Assembly (NCBI GenBank): GCA_022402445.1
Contig: JAKRSF010000006.1
Location: forward strand, 274,540 to 338,539
Source: Cyanobacteriota bacterium
GTDB lineage: Bacteria > Cyanobacteriota > Cyanobacteriia > CACIAM-69d
Direction of reading: 5' to 3'
Length of the DNA stretch: 64,000 bases
In this document: positions 45,640-54,967 of the stretch, piece after piece
Position numbering within the stretch: the first letter of the stretch is position 1
Layout of the letters: every line of letters begins with the position of its first letter
Translations under genes and position numbers: made by a program
Notes under the pieces: model-generated
Databases searched by the model: none
Seen by the model: the letters and a program-made list of their open reading frames with translations, nothing else
Told to the model about the DNA's origin: nothing

Positions 45640-47043
45640 ATGGTCAAAATCCTACATATTTCCGATATTCACCTCGGAGGGGGCCTTGCCCATGGCCGCG
45701 TGGATCCCCATACGGGCCAGAATACGCGGCTTCAGGATTTTGTGGCGACCCTGGGCCGGTGCATTGATCGCGCGATCGCGGAGCCGGTGGATCTGGTGCT
45801 GTTTGGGGGCGATGCGTTCCCGGATGCCACCCCCGCGCCACTGATCCAGGGGGCCTTTGCGGAACAGTTTTGCCGCCTCGCCGATGCGCAAATCCCCACG
45901 GTGCTGCTGGTGGGCAACCATGACCAATATGCCCAGGGCCAGGGGGGCGCGAGCCTGTCAATCTATCGGACGTTGGGGGTGCGCGGGTTTGTGGTGGGAG
46001 ATCGCCTCGCCACCCATCGGCTGACCACGGCGGCGGGGCCGGTCCAGGTGGTGACCCTGCCCTGGCTGACGCGATCGACCCTGTTGACCAAGCGGGAAAC
46101 GGAGGGCCTGTCGATGGAGGCCGTGTCGCGGCTGCTGCTCGATCGCCTGCGGTTGGCCCTGGAGGGGGAAATCCGGCGGCTGGATCCGGAAATTCCGACG
46201 GTGCTGTTGGCCCATGTGATGACCGACACGGCGCGGCTGGGGGCGGAGCGGCTCCTGGGGGTGGGGACGGGATTCGTGGTGCCTTTGGGGATTTTGGCGC
46301 GGCCAGAATTTGATTATGTGGCCCTGGGCCATGTCCACTGCCACCAAAGTCTCAATGGCGATCGCCTGCCGCCGGTGGTCTATCCCGGCAGTATTGAGCG
46401 GGTGGATTTTAGTGAAGAGCTTGAAGAAAAGGGCGTGGTGCTGATCGAGATTCAGCCGCCGCCGTCGGAGGGCGATCGCCGCGCAACCCAATGGACCTTT
46501 TGCCCGCTGCCCGTGCGGCGCTTCCATACCCTGCGGGTGGATCTGACGGAGGCGGCGGATCCCCAGGAAACCCTGCTGGCGGCGATCGCGCCGGAGAAGA
46601 TCGAAGATGCGGTGGTGCGGTTGATCTATCGCATTCGCCCCGAGAGTTTGCCCCTGCTGGATCTGAGCGCCATCCATGAACGCCTCGCGATCGCCCACAC
46701 CTACTCGATCCGCCCGGACCTGGTGAGTCAACTGGCCCGCCCGCGCCTGCCGGAACTGGGGGGCAGCGGGGGCAGCCTCGATCCCCTCAGCGCCCTGGGG
46801 GTCTATCTCAACAGCCGCGAAGACCTGGCCCCCCTGCGCACCGATCTCCTCCGGGCCGCCCAGGATCTGTTGGGGGAAGACGCCCCCGCCGACTGGAGCG
46901 ATCGCCCCGCCACCGCCACCCTCGATCCAGACGCTGACCGAGACGCGATCGCCACCCCCGCCGCACCCCCAGACGATGATGGGGATCTTGATCTGGACCT
47001 CGACCCGGATGTCGATCCCGCCGAGCAACTGCGCCTCCTGTAA
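45640..47043 (+). CDS. sbcD: SbcD-like metallophosphoesterase nuclease subunit
   Basis: SbcD is the Mre11-type nuclease of the SbcCD complex that opens DNA hairpins and protein-blocked ends. The 467-residue protein has all metal-binding motifs: ILHISDIHLGG, LVLFGGDAFPD, VLLVGNHDQY, LLAHVMTD and VALGHVHCHQ. PVVYPGSIERVDFSEELEEKG leads into the C-terminal capping region. The last ~35 residues are acidic (Asp-rich). sbcC is not adjacent in this window. Confidence 0.92.
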   Translation: MVKILHISDIHLGGGLAHGRVDPHTGQNTRLQDFVATLGRCIDRAIAEPVDLVLFGGDAFPDATPAPLIQGAFAEQFCRLADAQIPTVLLVGNHDQYAQGQGGASLSIYRTLGVRGFVVGDRLATHRLTTAAGPVQVVTLPWLTRSTLLTKRETEGLSMEAVSRLLLDRLRLALEGEIRRLDPEIPTVLLAHVMTDTARLGAERLLGVGTGFVVPLGILARPEFDYVALGHVHCHQSLNGDRLPPVVYPGSIERVDFSEELEEKGVVLIEIQPPPSEGDRRATQWTFCPLPVRRFHTLRVDLTEAADPQETLLAAIAPEKIEDAVVRLIYRIRPESLPLLDLSAIHERLAIAHTYSIRPDLVSQLARPRLPELGGSGGSLDPLSALGVYLNSREDLAPLRTDLLRAAQDLLGEDAPADWSDRPATATLDPDADRDAIATPAAPPDDDGDLDLDLDPDVDPAEQLRLL

Positions 47044-47119
47044 ACCAGGGAGATAAGCCAGTGCTAAAATTCAGCCGCCCCACGCCCCACCCCACCGCAC
47101 ACCCCCTCCTCGCACCCCC

Positions 47120-48622
47120 ATGAACTTTCTGTCGCTGCCCTACGCCGTATTTCTGCCGGTCGTGGTGGTGCTGTTCTGGACCCTGCGCGATCGCCGCTGG
47201 CGGCTGTTGGTGTTGCTGTTGGCGAGCTTGGCCTTCTTCGGCATCAACCAACCCCTCTACGTGCCCCTGCTGCTGTTGGGGATGCTCGCAAACTTTTGGC
47301 TGGGCCTCGCGATCGGCGTCCCCCCCGACGTGCGCATCGTCCACTTCCACCGCAACCGCTGGGGGGGCGAACGGCAGGCCAAGCGGCGGCGCATCCTCAT
47401 CCTGGGGGTCACCTTCAACGTCCTGCTGCTCTTTGGCTTCAAATACGTCCCCTTCGTCCTCAACTCCCTCGGGTGGGGTCTGGGGGAACCGGCCCTCCTC
47501 GACGCCGCCAGTTGGGTCAGCCAATCGATCGCGGCACCCCTGGGCCTGAGCTTCTTTTCCTTCGAGTGCATCGCCTACCTGGTGGACATCTATCGCGGTG
47601 CCCCACCCGCCACGGACCTGCTCACCTTTGCCACCTATAAACTCTTTTTTCCCAAGCTCATTTCTGGCCCCATCGTCCGCTACCACACCCTGCTGGGCAA
47701 ACTGCGGACCCTCCATCGCCAGCGGTTTATCCTGCCGGAACAGTTCGCCGAAGGGCTGTGGCTCATCGCCTGCGGGGCCGTCAAGAAGGGATTAATTGCG
47801 GACTATACGGGCCTGTGGGTCAACCTCAGCCTGGGTAATTTGGAGCGGGCGGGCAGTGGTGACCTCTGGCTGGCCATGGCGGGCTACAGCGTGCAGATTT
47901 ATCTCGATTTCAGCGGCTACGTCGATGTGGCTCGTGGGAGCGCCCTGCTGCTGGGCATTGAACTGCCGCAGAATTTTGATTTTCCCTACCTCACCACCAG
48001 CATTGCTGAATTTTGGCGGCGGTGGCACATGACCCTGGGGGACTGGCTGCGAAATTATTTGTACTTTCCCCTGGGGGGCTCCCGGCGGGGCCTGTGGCGC
48101 ACCTGTTTCAACCTGTTTTTAGTGATGTTTCTGGGGGGACTTTGGCACGGGGCGGCCTGGGGATTTATGGTGTGGGGCGTGATCCATGGGGTGGCCCTGG
48201 CGATCCATCGGCTGGCGGAGGCCCAATCCCAGCGGTTTCCGCCGTTGCGGGCCTTTTGGCAGACGCCGCCGGGGATTGTGTTGGCCTGGACCTTGACCCA
48301 GGGGACGGTGTTTTTGGGGTGGATTTTCTTTCGGCTGCCGGATTTGGCGGTGTCGGGAACTGTGGTGCGGCACCTCTGGGGGCGACCGGCGGATGCCCAG
48401 TTTATCCAAAAGGTCTATGGGGAGGGCTTGGGCCTCGATCCGCTTCAGCTTTGGGGGAGTTTGGCCGCGATCGCGATCGCCATGGGCGGTTTAGCGGTGC
48501 TGCATCGGGGGCTGCGGCTGCAACTGAACTGGCCCCTGAAATTGCTGTTGGTGCCGCCCAGTTTACTGGGGGTGTGGATCTTTGCGCCGGAGGGCATCCC
48601 GTTCATTTATTTTGATTTTTAA
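47120..48622 (+). CDS. MBOAT O-acyltransferase (AlgI-like)
   Basis: This 500-residue polytopic membrane protein has 10-12 hydrophobic segments. MBOAT landmarks are APLGLSFFSFECIAYLVDIYRG (~145), SGPIVRYHTL, FWRRWHMTLGDWLRNYLYFPLGG (~300) and the catalytic His in FLGGLWHGAAWGF (~338). AlgI-like enzymes pass acetyl groups across the membrane for exopolysaccharide or peptidoglycan acetylation. The usual periplasmic partner (AlgX/AlgJ or SGNH type) is not adjacent, so the acceptor is unknown. Confidence 0.9.
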   Translation: MNFLSLPYAVFLPVVVVLFWTLRDRRWRLLVLLLASLAFFGINQPLYVPLLLLGMLANFWLGLAIGVPPDVRIVHFHRNRWGGERQAKRRRILILGVTFNVLLLFGFKYVPFVLNSLGWGLGEPALLDAASWVSQSIAAPLGLSFFSFECIAYLVDIYRGAPPATDLLTFATYKLFFPKLISGPIVRYHTLLGKLRTLHRQRFILPEQFAEGLWLIACGAVKKGLIADYTGLWVNLSLGNLERAGSGDLWLAMAGYSVQIYLDFSGYVDVARGSALLLGIELPQNFDFPYLTTSIAEFWRRWHMTLGDWLRNYLYFPLGGSRRGLWRTCFNLFLVMFLGGLWHGAAWGFMVWGVIHGVALAIHRLAEAQSQRFPPLRAFWQTPPGIVLAWTLTQGTVFLGWIFFRLPDLAVSGTVVRHLWGRPADAQFIQKVYGEGLGLDPLQLWGSLAAIAIAMGGLAVLHRGLRLQLNWPLKLLLVPPSLLGVWIFAPEGIPFIYFDF

Positions 48623-48629
48623 GAAATAC

Positions 48630-48760
48630 AGCCACCGTAGGGGTTGGGTCTCCCAACCCGGCCCCCCGCGATCGCCCCAAAAGACTTTCAATCGAGGATT
48701 TGGAATGCAGCCGCAGTGGGAGGTGGGTCTCCCAACCCGGCCCCCCGCGATCGCCCCAAA
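48630..48760. repeat. 79-bp-spaced duplicated repeat with GGTTGGG/CCCAACC hairpin
   Basis: A 37-bp block starting TGGGTCTCCCAACCCGG is identical at 48645-48681 and 48724-48760. Each copy is preceded by a similar cagcc(a/g)c...gtggg stretch, so the imperfect unit is about 52 bp. The first copy has a perfect 7-bp hairpin (GGTTGGG-TCT-CCCAACC). Such units are a common class of interspersed cyanobacterial repeat (known). It lies between two convergent genes. Confidence 0.75.
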
Positions 48761-48802
48761 CCCGTTCAACCAAGGTAAAGGGGTTGGGGAGTGTGGCGTG
48801 TC

Positions 48803-49339
48803 CTAGGGGGCGTCGTCCCATTCGGCGGTTAGCTGGCGAAAGTTGAAAAATTCCGCCCTCGGATGGCAGGAGACGCAACTGGCCACGCCCGACCCCGCCG
48901 CGATCGGGACCCGAGGGTGAAGCGCCCGGAAATAGCGGGAACTGGCGACTCGATAGGGCTCCGCTTCGCCGACGGCCAGGGGGCGCGATCCGCTTTGCAG
49001 ATATTGCCAGATCAGTTGGCGATCAATGCCGGTCATGGGCTCTAGGGTTTGGCCGTAGTGCTCCTGGGTGATCAACTGCTGTCGCCAGGATTCGATGGGC
49101 AATACGGCGGGCGGCAGGGCAATGTGGCAGGTGCCGCACCGGTTGCGGTAAACCTCTTGGCCCAATTCCTGGGTGGGGGGGACGCGATCAGTTAAACCGT
49201 TGGGATCCGCTGGGGGCGGCGGCGCGATCGCCCCAACCCTTGCCAGCCCTTGCCCCAACCCCAGGGCCAGAAACACCGCTAGCCCTAAGGCCCACCACCG
49301 CGATCGCCGCGATCGCCCCATCCGCGTCCAAATTCCCAT
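48803..49339 (-). CDS. Diheme cytochrome c
   Basis: This 178-residue protein has an N-terminal signal or anchor (WWALGLAVFLALGLGQGLARVGAIA, ~15-39). Two heme-attachment sites are CGTCH in YRNRCGTCHIALPP (~68) and CVSCH in VASCVSCHPRAEFF (~158). The spacing and sequence fit the cyanobacterial diheme cytochrome c family of thylakoid or periplasmic electron carriers. It starts 2 bp after the moxR stop codon, so the two are probably co-transcribed; a functional link is not established. Confidence 0.88.
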   Translation of the reverse strand: MGIWTRMGRSRRSRWWALGLAVFLALGLGQGLARVGAIAPPPPADPNGLTDRVPPTQELGQEVYRNRCGTCHIALPPAVLPIESWRQQLITQEHYGQTLEPMTGIDRQLIWQYLQSGSRPLAVGEAEPYRVASSRYFRALHPRVPIAAGSGVASCVSCHPRAEFFNFRQLTAEWDDAP

Positions 49340-49341
49340 CC

Positions 49342-50262
49342 CTAGGCGTCCTCCCCTTCCACCGGCACCGACGCCAGCAGGCGATCGATGATCCCCAGGG
49401 CATTCTTGCCCCCCGCCGGGATCAACCGATGGGCTAGCACCGCCGGAGCCAAGGTTTTCACGTCATCCGGCAGCACATAATCCCGCCCCCGCAAAAAGGC
49501 CAGCGATCGCACCGCCCGCTGCATCGCCACCGCCCCCCGAGGACTCACCCCCAGGGAAATTTCCGCATCCTGCCGCGTCGATCGCACCAGCCGCAGGAGA
49601 TAGCGCTGCACCGCCTCCCCCACCGCCACCGCACCGCAACTGCGCTGCAACTCCCGCACATCCTCCAAACTCAGGCAGGGCTCCAACTCCCGCGCGAGGG
49701 AACCGGCCTGCTGGCGCTGCAACATTTGCAACTCCTCCGCCTCCGTCGGGTAGCCCAGGGAAAAGGCCAGGGCAAAGCGATCCATCTGCGCCTCCGGTAA
49801 CGGAAACGTGCCCTGGTACTCAATGGGATTCTGGGTGGCAATCACAAAAAATGGCTCCGGCACAGGCCGCGATCGCCCATCGAGGGTCACCTGCTGCTCC
49901 TCCATCACCTCCAGGAGCGCCGACTGGGTGCGCGGCGTCGCCCGGTTGATCTCGTCAGCGAGCAGCACATTACAAAACGCTGGCCCCGCCACAAACTCAA
50001 AGGCCCCGGACTGGGGATTCCAGACATTCGTCCCCGTGATGTCCGCCGGCAGAAGGTCCGGCGTGCATTGCACCCGCTGGAATTTGCCATCAATGGACCG
50101 GGCCAGGGATTTCGCCAGCAGGGTCTTGCCCACCCCCGGCACATCCTCCAGCAGGGCATGGCCGCCGGACAGCAGGGCCACCAGCACCAGCTCGATGGCC
50201 TCCTCCTTGCCCACGACGGCCTTGGCTAGGTTGGCCTGCAATTTGTCCAGGCGATCGCGCAT
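49342..50262 (-). CDS. MoxR family AAA+ ATPase
   Basis: MoxR ATPases act as chaperones, often with von Willebrand factor A proteins. The 306-residue protein has Walker A LEDVPGVGKTLLAKSLA (~36-50), VQCTPDLLPADITG, Walker B VLLADEINRATPRTQSALLEVMEE, sensor 1 ATQNPIEYQGTFPLPEAQMDRF and the lid SPRGAVAMQRAVRSLAFLRGRDYVLPDDV. The ATG at 50262 has AAGGA upstream; an earlier ATG at 50298 would translate part of the tandem repeat. The usual DUF58/vWA partners are not adjacent; a cytochrome gene follows directly. Confidence 0.92.
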   Translation of the reverse strand: MRDRLDKLQANLAKAVVGKEEAIELVLVALLSGGHALLEDVPGVGKTLLAKSLARSIDGKFQRVQCTPDLLPADITGTNVWNPQSGAFEFVAGPAFCNVLLADEINRATPRTQSALLEVMEEQQVTLDGRSRPVPEPFFVIATQNPIEYQGTFPLPEAQMDRFALAFSLGYPTEAEELQMLQRQQAGSLARELEPCLSLEDVRELQRSCGAVAVGEAVQRYLLRLVRSTRQDAEISLGVSPRGAVAMQRAVRSLAFLRGRDYVLPDDVKTLAPAVLAHRLIPAGGKNALGIIDRLLASVPVEGEDA

Positions 50263-50282
50263 GGGATCTGGTCCTTCATGAG

Positions 50283-50312
50283 TTTCCAACACGTTCACTT
50301 TCCAACACGTTC
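50283..50312. repeat. Tandem 14-bp repeat upstream of moxR
   Basis: TTTCCAACACGTTC is repeated exactly at 50283-50296 and 50299-50312, a 16-bp period. On the moxR strand it reads GAACGTGTTGGAAA twice, 20-50 bp before the likely start. Direct repeats at this position could be an operator, or a simple slippage product. Confidence 0.55.
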
Positions 50313-50385
50313 GCGCGGGGAGGGGGCCGCTGCCCTGGAATCATCCCTGACATCCTATCGAGTCTGGGGAATGATCGGGGATGGG

Positions 50386-51327
50386 CTAGGCCGTGGCCCA
50401 CCGCGATCGCGCCGCCTCACAGTCCAGGCGGATCTGGGCCACCAGGGCATCGAGGCCATCAAACTTCCGCTCGGGCCGCAGGAAATGCCGCAGGGCCACG
50501 GTGAGCTCCTGGCCGTACAGATCCCCCGCCCAGTCCAGCAGATGCACCTCCGCCGTCACCCGCTGGCCGTCCACGGTGGGCCGCCGCCCCACATTCATCA
50601 CCCCCGGCACGGCGAGGCCGTCGGCCCAGGTGACCTCGACGCCATAGACCCCGTGGCGGGGCAAAAATTTCTGGGGGGATAGGGCCAAATTCGCCGTGGG
50701 AAATCCGAGCTTTTGCCCCAACTGCTGCCCCGGCTCGACGGTGCCCATCAGGGAGTAGGGCCGCCCCAGCAGGCGGTTGGCGGTGGCGATGTCCCCTTCG
50801 CACAAACATTGGCGGATCCAGGAACTGCTGATGCGATCACCCCCGGCGCAATGGAGCGGCACAATCGTCACCGGTACACTCCATTTCGCGGCGATCGCCC
50901 GGAGCATCTCAGCGGTGCCCCGGCGATCGCGCCCAAAGCGAAAATCTTCCCCCACCGCGATCGTGCAAGCTTGCAGCCCTTCCAGCAACACCGAGCGCAC
51001 AAACGCCTCCGGCGGCAACTCCGCCAGGGTCCGATCAAAGGGCAACAGCACCAACTGCTGCACCCCCAACTCCGCCAAAATTACCCCCTTTTCCGCCGGT
51101 AGCGTCAGGGCCGATCGCGACTGACCACTAAAAAACGCCTGGGGATGCGGGTCAAACGACACCACGGTAGGCACCGGAGCCGCGCGATCGCCCAATGGCC
51201 CCGCCGCCCCCACCAAAATCGGCTCAATCACCCGCTGGTGACCCCGATGCACCCCATCGAAATTACCCAGGGCGATCGCCGTCGGTACCCGCACCGCCCC
51301 CAGGGAAGCCGTAACCCACACAAGCAA
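50386..51327 (-). CDS. ribF: Bifunctional riboflavin kinase / FAD synthetase RibF
   Basis: RibF makes FMN from riboflavin and then FAD. The 313-residue protein has the nucleotidyltransferase motif IALGNFDGVHRGHQRVI (~17-34), VSFDPHPQAFF and GEDFRFGRDRRGTAEML. ISSSWIRQCLCEGDIATANRLLGRPYSL is the ISSTxIR-type block. The C-terminal flavokinase domain shows GFPTANLALSPQKFLPRHGVYGV and PGVMNVGRRPTV. The true start may be a few codons downstream (GTG/ATG near VPTAIALG). Confidence 0.95.
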   Translation of the reverse strand: MLVWVTASLGAVRVPTAIALGNFDGVHRGHQRVIEPILVGAAGPLGDRAAPVPTVVSFDPHPQAFFSGQSRSALTLPAEKGVILAELGVQQLVLLPFDRTLAELPPEAFVRSVLLEGLQACTIAVGEDFRFGRDRRGTAEMLRAIAAKWSVPVTIVPLHCAGGDRISSSWIRQCLCEGDIATANRLLGRPYSLMGTVEPGQQLGQKLGFPTANLALSPQKFLPRHGVYGVEVTWADGLAVPGVMNVGRRPTVDGQRVTAEVHLLDWAGDLYGQELTVALRHFLRPERKFDGLDALVAQIRLDCEAARSRWATA

Positions 51328-51424
51328 ATTCCGCCCTACGATGAACGCTAAAGAATCAATGCCGCCCAGCCATTAAATCAAAAAAGCCACCCCAACCCGC
51401 AGCGGCCTCACCCCTCAACCGGCC

Positions 51425-52312
51425 CTAAACCGAGACGATCGCGTCCGACGCCGACCCCCGCGCCTCCTGGGGCACCAACTGGATCGCCATCCCCTCCATC
51501 GCCATGCAGCTATTGGGGAACCGCGCCTTCACCTGCTCACCAATTTCATCGAGCTCGCGATCGCAATGGACCGGATCATGGTGGAAAATCACCAGCCGAT
51601 CCACCCCCGCCGCCTGGGCCACCTTCACCGCCTCCTGCCAGGTGGAATGGCCCCACCCCTGCCGCCCCTGCTTCTCATATTCCTCATCGGAATAGGGCGC
51701 GTCATAGATCAACACATCCGCATCCCGCGCCAGGTACAGCACATTTTCGTCCAGGCGATCGGCAAAATGCTCCGTATCCGTCACATAGGCGATCGAGCGG
51801 CCCTGCCAACTGATCCGATAGCCCACCGCATCCCCCGGATGGTTCAGGGACGCGCTATCAACGCGCACATCCCCAATGCGCAACTCCTGGCCCACCGACA
51901 AATTATGAAATTGCAAATCCGCCCCCATCACCTGGAGCGGCACCGGAAAATTCGGATGCAGCATCTGGTCATGGAGGCGCTGCTCTAGGGTTTGGCCCCC
52001 CTGGGAGGGAACCCCGTAGAGGTGAAAGCTATTGCCCTTAATGAAAGCAGGAATGAAAAACGGAAATCCTTGGATATGGTCCCAGTGGCAGTGGGTGAAA
52101 AATAAATGCCCTTCCACCGGCATCTGGGACAGGAGCGCTTGGCCCAACACCCGCAAGCCAGTCCCCGCATCGAAGATGAGGCGCGTATCCCCGGTGCTCA
52201 TCTCCACACAGGGGGTATTGCCACCATATTTGACCGTATCCGGGCCCGGACAAGGAATGTTGCCTCGAACGCCCCAGAAGCGAACCTGAAAGTGGCTTTG
52301 GGTACTCGACAT
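51425..52312 (-). CDS. MBL-fold metallo-hydrolase
   Basis: This 295-residue metallo-beta-lactamase-fold protein has FWGVRGNIPCPGPDTVKYGGNTPCVEM (N-terminal block), the metal motif FTHCHWDHIQGFPFF (HxHxDH, ~74), SLNHPGDAVGYRI, AYVTDTEH and the final FHHDPVH. This is the subgroup annotated as phosphoribosyl cyclic phosphodiesterase/PhnP-like or RNase Z-like. Cyanobacterial members often sit near signalling genes, but here the neighbours are ribF and surE. The substrate is unknown; cyclic phosphodiester cleavage is possible. Confidence 0.85.
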   Translation of the reverse strand: MSSTQSHFQVRFWGVRGNIPCPGPDTVKYGGNTPCVEMSTGDTRLIFDAGTGLRVLGQALLSQMPVEGHLFFTHCHWDHIQGFPFFIPAFIKGNSFHLYGVPSQGGQTLEQRLHDQMLHPNFPVPLQVMGADLQFHNLSVGQELRIGDVRVDSASLNHPGDAVGYRISWQGRSIAYVTDTEHFADRLDENVLYLARDADVLIYDAPYSDEEYEKQGRQGWGHSTWQEAVKVAQAAGVDRLVIFHHDPVHCDRELDEIGEQVKARFPNSCMAMEGMAIQLVPQEARGSASDAIVSV

Positions 52313-52705
52313 GGGTAACGCTGGGGGACTTAGTTAGCCAGTGATGGGGGACTAGGGTGAAGCTACACTCCCGACTGCTCCCTAGCCTAGCTCATGGGGC
52401 TAGGCGGTTGGGGCAACCCGTTGGGGCTTGGGGGAACACCGGAAGGGGCATCGATCCCAGTCGAGGGCCGGAATGGGGGCGCTACACGTGTCTAGCGTTT
52501 ACTGCGCCGCCGGGGTCTCATCAGTATAGGGGCCGGGGGTGAACGGGGCCGCTGGATGGGAGGGCGGTGCGGGGCGCTGGGCGGGGGCTTGACGCTGTAT
52601 TAGGTATAACCCGAGTTTTGACGGTGGGCAACTGGCACGGGGAACTGGGGCGGGGAGTGGGGGCGATCGCGGTGGCCCTGGAGGTTGCTTGATCCGGTTG
52701 ATCCT
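52313..52705. other. Intergenic region with short hairpins
   Basis: These 393 bp lie between surE (leftward, ends 52706) and the MBL-fold gene (leftward, starts 52312). CCTAGCC (52381-52387) pairs with GGCTAGG (52398-52404), and GGTTG-GGG-CAACC follows a few bases later. No gene, tRNA or clear promoter was recognised. Confidence 0.45.
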
Positions 52706-53509
52706 TTAGGGGTTGGAGCGGCTCAGGCGCTGGTGCCAGCCGTCGAGGGCGACCAGGTCCGTCAGGTTGAAGTGGAGGGGGGTGAGGGTGATATAGCGAT
52801 CGCGGATGGCCTGGACGTCGGTGGGGAGGGGCTGGTCGGTGGGGGGATAGATTTCTTCGGGGTTGACTTCCGTCAGCAGTTCGCCGCCGAGCCAATAATA
52901 GGTGCGGCCCCGGGGGTCGAGGCGTTTTTCAAATTCGTCGAAGTAGCGCCGATAGCCTAGCCGGGTGACCTGCCGCCCCGCGATCGCCTCCGCCGCGATC
53001 GCCGGAATGTTGACATTGAAAAGGGTCGGGCGATCTGGAGGATTTTGGGTCATCTCCTCGATCAGTTCACAGGCCGTGCGGGCCGCCACGGAAAAATCCC
53101 GGCTGGCAAAATCCGCCAAGCTCAGGGCAATGCTGGGAATCCCCTCCAACAGCCCCTCCATGGCCGCCGACACGGTGCCGGAGTAGAGAATATCCGTCCC
53201 CAGGTTCGGCCCATGGTTGATGCCCGACAGCACCCAGTCCGGCGGCTCATCGAGCAGTGCCCCGAGGCCGAGCTTGATGCAGTCCGACGGGGTGCCCGAG
53301 CAGGCCCAGGCCCGCACGCCGGGATCAAACATGCCCGTCACCTCCTCCGCCCGGATGGGATCGTGCAGGGTCAGGCCGTGGCCCGTGGCCGATCGCTCGC
53401 GATCAGGACACACCACCGTTACCCCATGGCCCGCCCGGTGGAGGGCATTGGCTAGGGCCTGAATCCCCTGGGCAAAGATGCCATCGTCATTGCCGATCAA
53501 CAGTCGCAT
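52706..53509 (-). CDS. surE: 5'/3'-nucleotidase SurE
   Basis: SurE dephosphorylates nucleoside monophosphates. The 267-residue protein begins [19 protein letters not shown], with the metal-binding Asp-Asp, then [32 protein letters not shown], and the metal-binding Asn block [38 protein letters not shown] and the C-terminal LTPLHFNLT also match. The start is preceded by AGGTAGTCCTC, without a strong Shine-Dalgarno. It is divergent from pheS. Confidence 0.96.
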   Translation of the reverse strand: MRLLIGNDDGIFAQGIQALANALHRAGHGVTVVCPDRERSATGHGLTLHDPIRAEEVTGMFDPGVRAWACSGTPSDCIKLGLGALLDEPPDWVLSGINHGPNLGTDILYSGTVSAAMEGLLEGIPSIALSLADFASRDFSVAARTACELIEEMTQNPPDRPTLFNVNIPAIAAEAIAGRQVTRLGYRRYFDEFEKRLDPRGRTYYWLGGELLTEVNPEEIYPPTDQPLPTDVQAIRDRYITLTPLHFNLTDLVALDGWHQRLSRSNP

Positions 53510-53709
53510 GAGGACTACCTAATTGCCTAAATCGCCTAAACTGGGCAAGGGTCAATCTCACCCCCGATGCCACCTCCGGGCGGCCCCCGTGGCCCCCTGT
53601 CTGGATGCAGCCCTAGAATTGTACGCTTGTACGTCCCCCCGGCATCCGCCCCGATGCGGCGCGATCGCCCCGGCGGGCCACTCCCTTCCAGCCCCTTTAG
53701 CCATTACCG

Positions 53710-54714
53710 ATGACGACGACCCCTGTCCGCGACCTCGAAGCGCAACTCTCTGCCCTCCTGACTGAAGCCCAGGTCGCGATCGCGGCAGCCGACACCCTCG
53801 ATGCCCTCGAGCAATTCCGCGTCGCCTATCTGGGCAAAAAGGGCAAAATTTCCGCCGTCCTCGGGGCCATGGGCAAACTCTCCCCCGAGGATCGGCCCCA
53901 GATCGGAGCCAAGGCCAACGAAGTCAAGCAGGCGGTGCAAACCCAGCTTGATCACCAGCGCAACGCCCTCCAGCAGGCCCAAATCCAAGCACGTCTAGAG
54001 GCGGAAACCATTGATGTGACCATGCCGGGACAGTACCGTCCCCAGGGCCACCGGCACCCCCTCAACAGCACGATCGATAAGGCCCTCGATATCCTAGTCG
54101 GCCTCGGCTACACCGTCGCCCAAGGGCCGGAGATGGAGAGCGATCGCTACAACTTCGGAGCCCTCAACATCCCCGCCGACCACCCCGCTCGGGACATGGC
54201 CGACACCTTTTATTTACCCGACGGCAACCTCCTGCGGACCCACACCTCCCCGGTTCAGATCCATTACATGGAAAACAACGAACCGCCCATCCGCATCGCC
54301 GCCCCCGGTCGGGTCTATCGGCGCGATGCCGTCGATGCCACCCATTCCGCCGTGTTCCACCAAATCGAACTGCTGGCGGTCGATGAGGGCCTCAGCTTCA
54401 CGGACCTCAAGGGCACCATCGAAGAATTCGTGATCCAAATGTTTGGGGAAGTGCCGATCCGCTTCCGGGCCAGCTATTTTCCGTTCACGGAGCCGTCCGC
54501 CGAGGTGGATGTGCAGTGGAAGGGCCGCTGGCTGGAGGTGCTGGGCTGCGGCATGGTGGATCCCAATGTCCTGAGCGCCGTGGGCTATGACCCGGAGGTC
54601 TACACGGGCTTTGCGGCGGGGTTTGGGGTCGAGCGCTTTGCCATGGTGCTGCACCAGATGGATGATATCCGCCAGCTCTATGCCAGCGATTTGCGTTTCC
54701 TGCGGCAGTTCTAG
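53710..54714 (+). CDS. pheS: Phenylalanyl-tRNA synthetase alpha subunit PheS
   Basis: PheS is the catalytic subunit of the (alpha-beta)2 enzyme that charges tRNA-Phe. The 334-residue protein has an N-terminal coiled-coil arm (~5-90), then class II motif 2 region [10 protein letters not shown]...[27 protein letters not shown] and motif 3 [12 protein letters not shown]...[15 protein letters not shown]. pheT is not in the window, as is common in cyanobacteria. It is followed by a palindromic repeat and then a strong bidirectional terminator. Confidence 0.97.
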   Translation: MTTTPVRDLEAQLSALLTEAQVAIAAADTLDALEQFRVAYLGKKGKISAVLGAMGKLSPEDRPQIGAKANEVKQAVQTQLDHQRNALQQAQIQARLEAETIDVTMPGQYRPQGHRHPLNSTIDKALDILVGLGYTVAQGPEMESDRYNFGALNIPADHPARDMADTFYLPDGNLLRTHTSPVQIHYMENNEPPIRIAAPGRVYRRDAVDATHSAVFHQIELLAVDEGLSFTDLKGTIEEFVIQMFGEVPIRFRASYFPFTEPSAEVDVQWKGRWLEVLGCGMVDPNVLSAVGYDPEVYTGFAAGFGVERFAMVLHQMDDIRQLYASDLRFLRQF

Positions 54715-54747
54715 AGGGGCTCGTTAGATCCCTCCAGATCCCCAAGG

Positions 54748-54767
54748 CAAGGGGTTTAAACCCCTTG
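54748..54767. repeat. Palindromic 3'-end repeat, copy 4 (perfect)
   Basis: CAAGGGGTTTAAACCCCTTG is a perfect palindrome 33 bp after the pheS stop. It differs from copy 2 by a C-to-T change on both arms, so the base pairing is conserved by compensation. Confidence 0.75.
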
Positions 54768-54866
54768 TCCGGAAGGCTTGCCCCAGCAAAATCTGTGGCT
54801 TTCTCCAGTGGCTTGGCCCCAGGATTGCCCAACCAAGATCCCAGTCAAGGCCCTAAGAAAGACCAT

Positions 54867-54909
54867 AAAAAAGGATGACGCGGCGTGTGATTTCCGGTCA
54901 TCCTTTTTT
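54867..54909. terminator. Bidirectional terminator between pheS and apcF
   Basis: AAAAAAGGATGAC (54867-54879) is a perfect inverse of GTCATCCTTTTTT (54897-54909). The stem therefore has a T-tract on both strands and can end transcripts of the convergent pheS and apcF genes. Confidence 0.92.
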
Positions 54910-54967
54910 GGGTTTGATCCCGTTGGATCGTTAGGAATGGGGGATTTTAAAAGCGCTTCAACGGGGA

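Noticed and set aside
52381-52404. CCTAGCC/GGCTAGG hairpin as a terminator or riboswitch
   Set aside because: No T-tract follows and no known RNA motif is recognised, so it is only noted in the intergenic entry.
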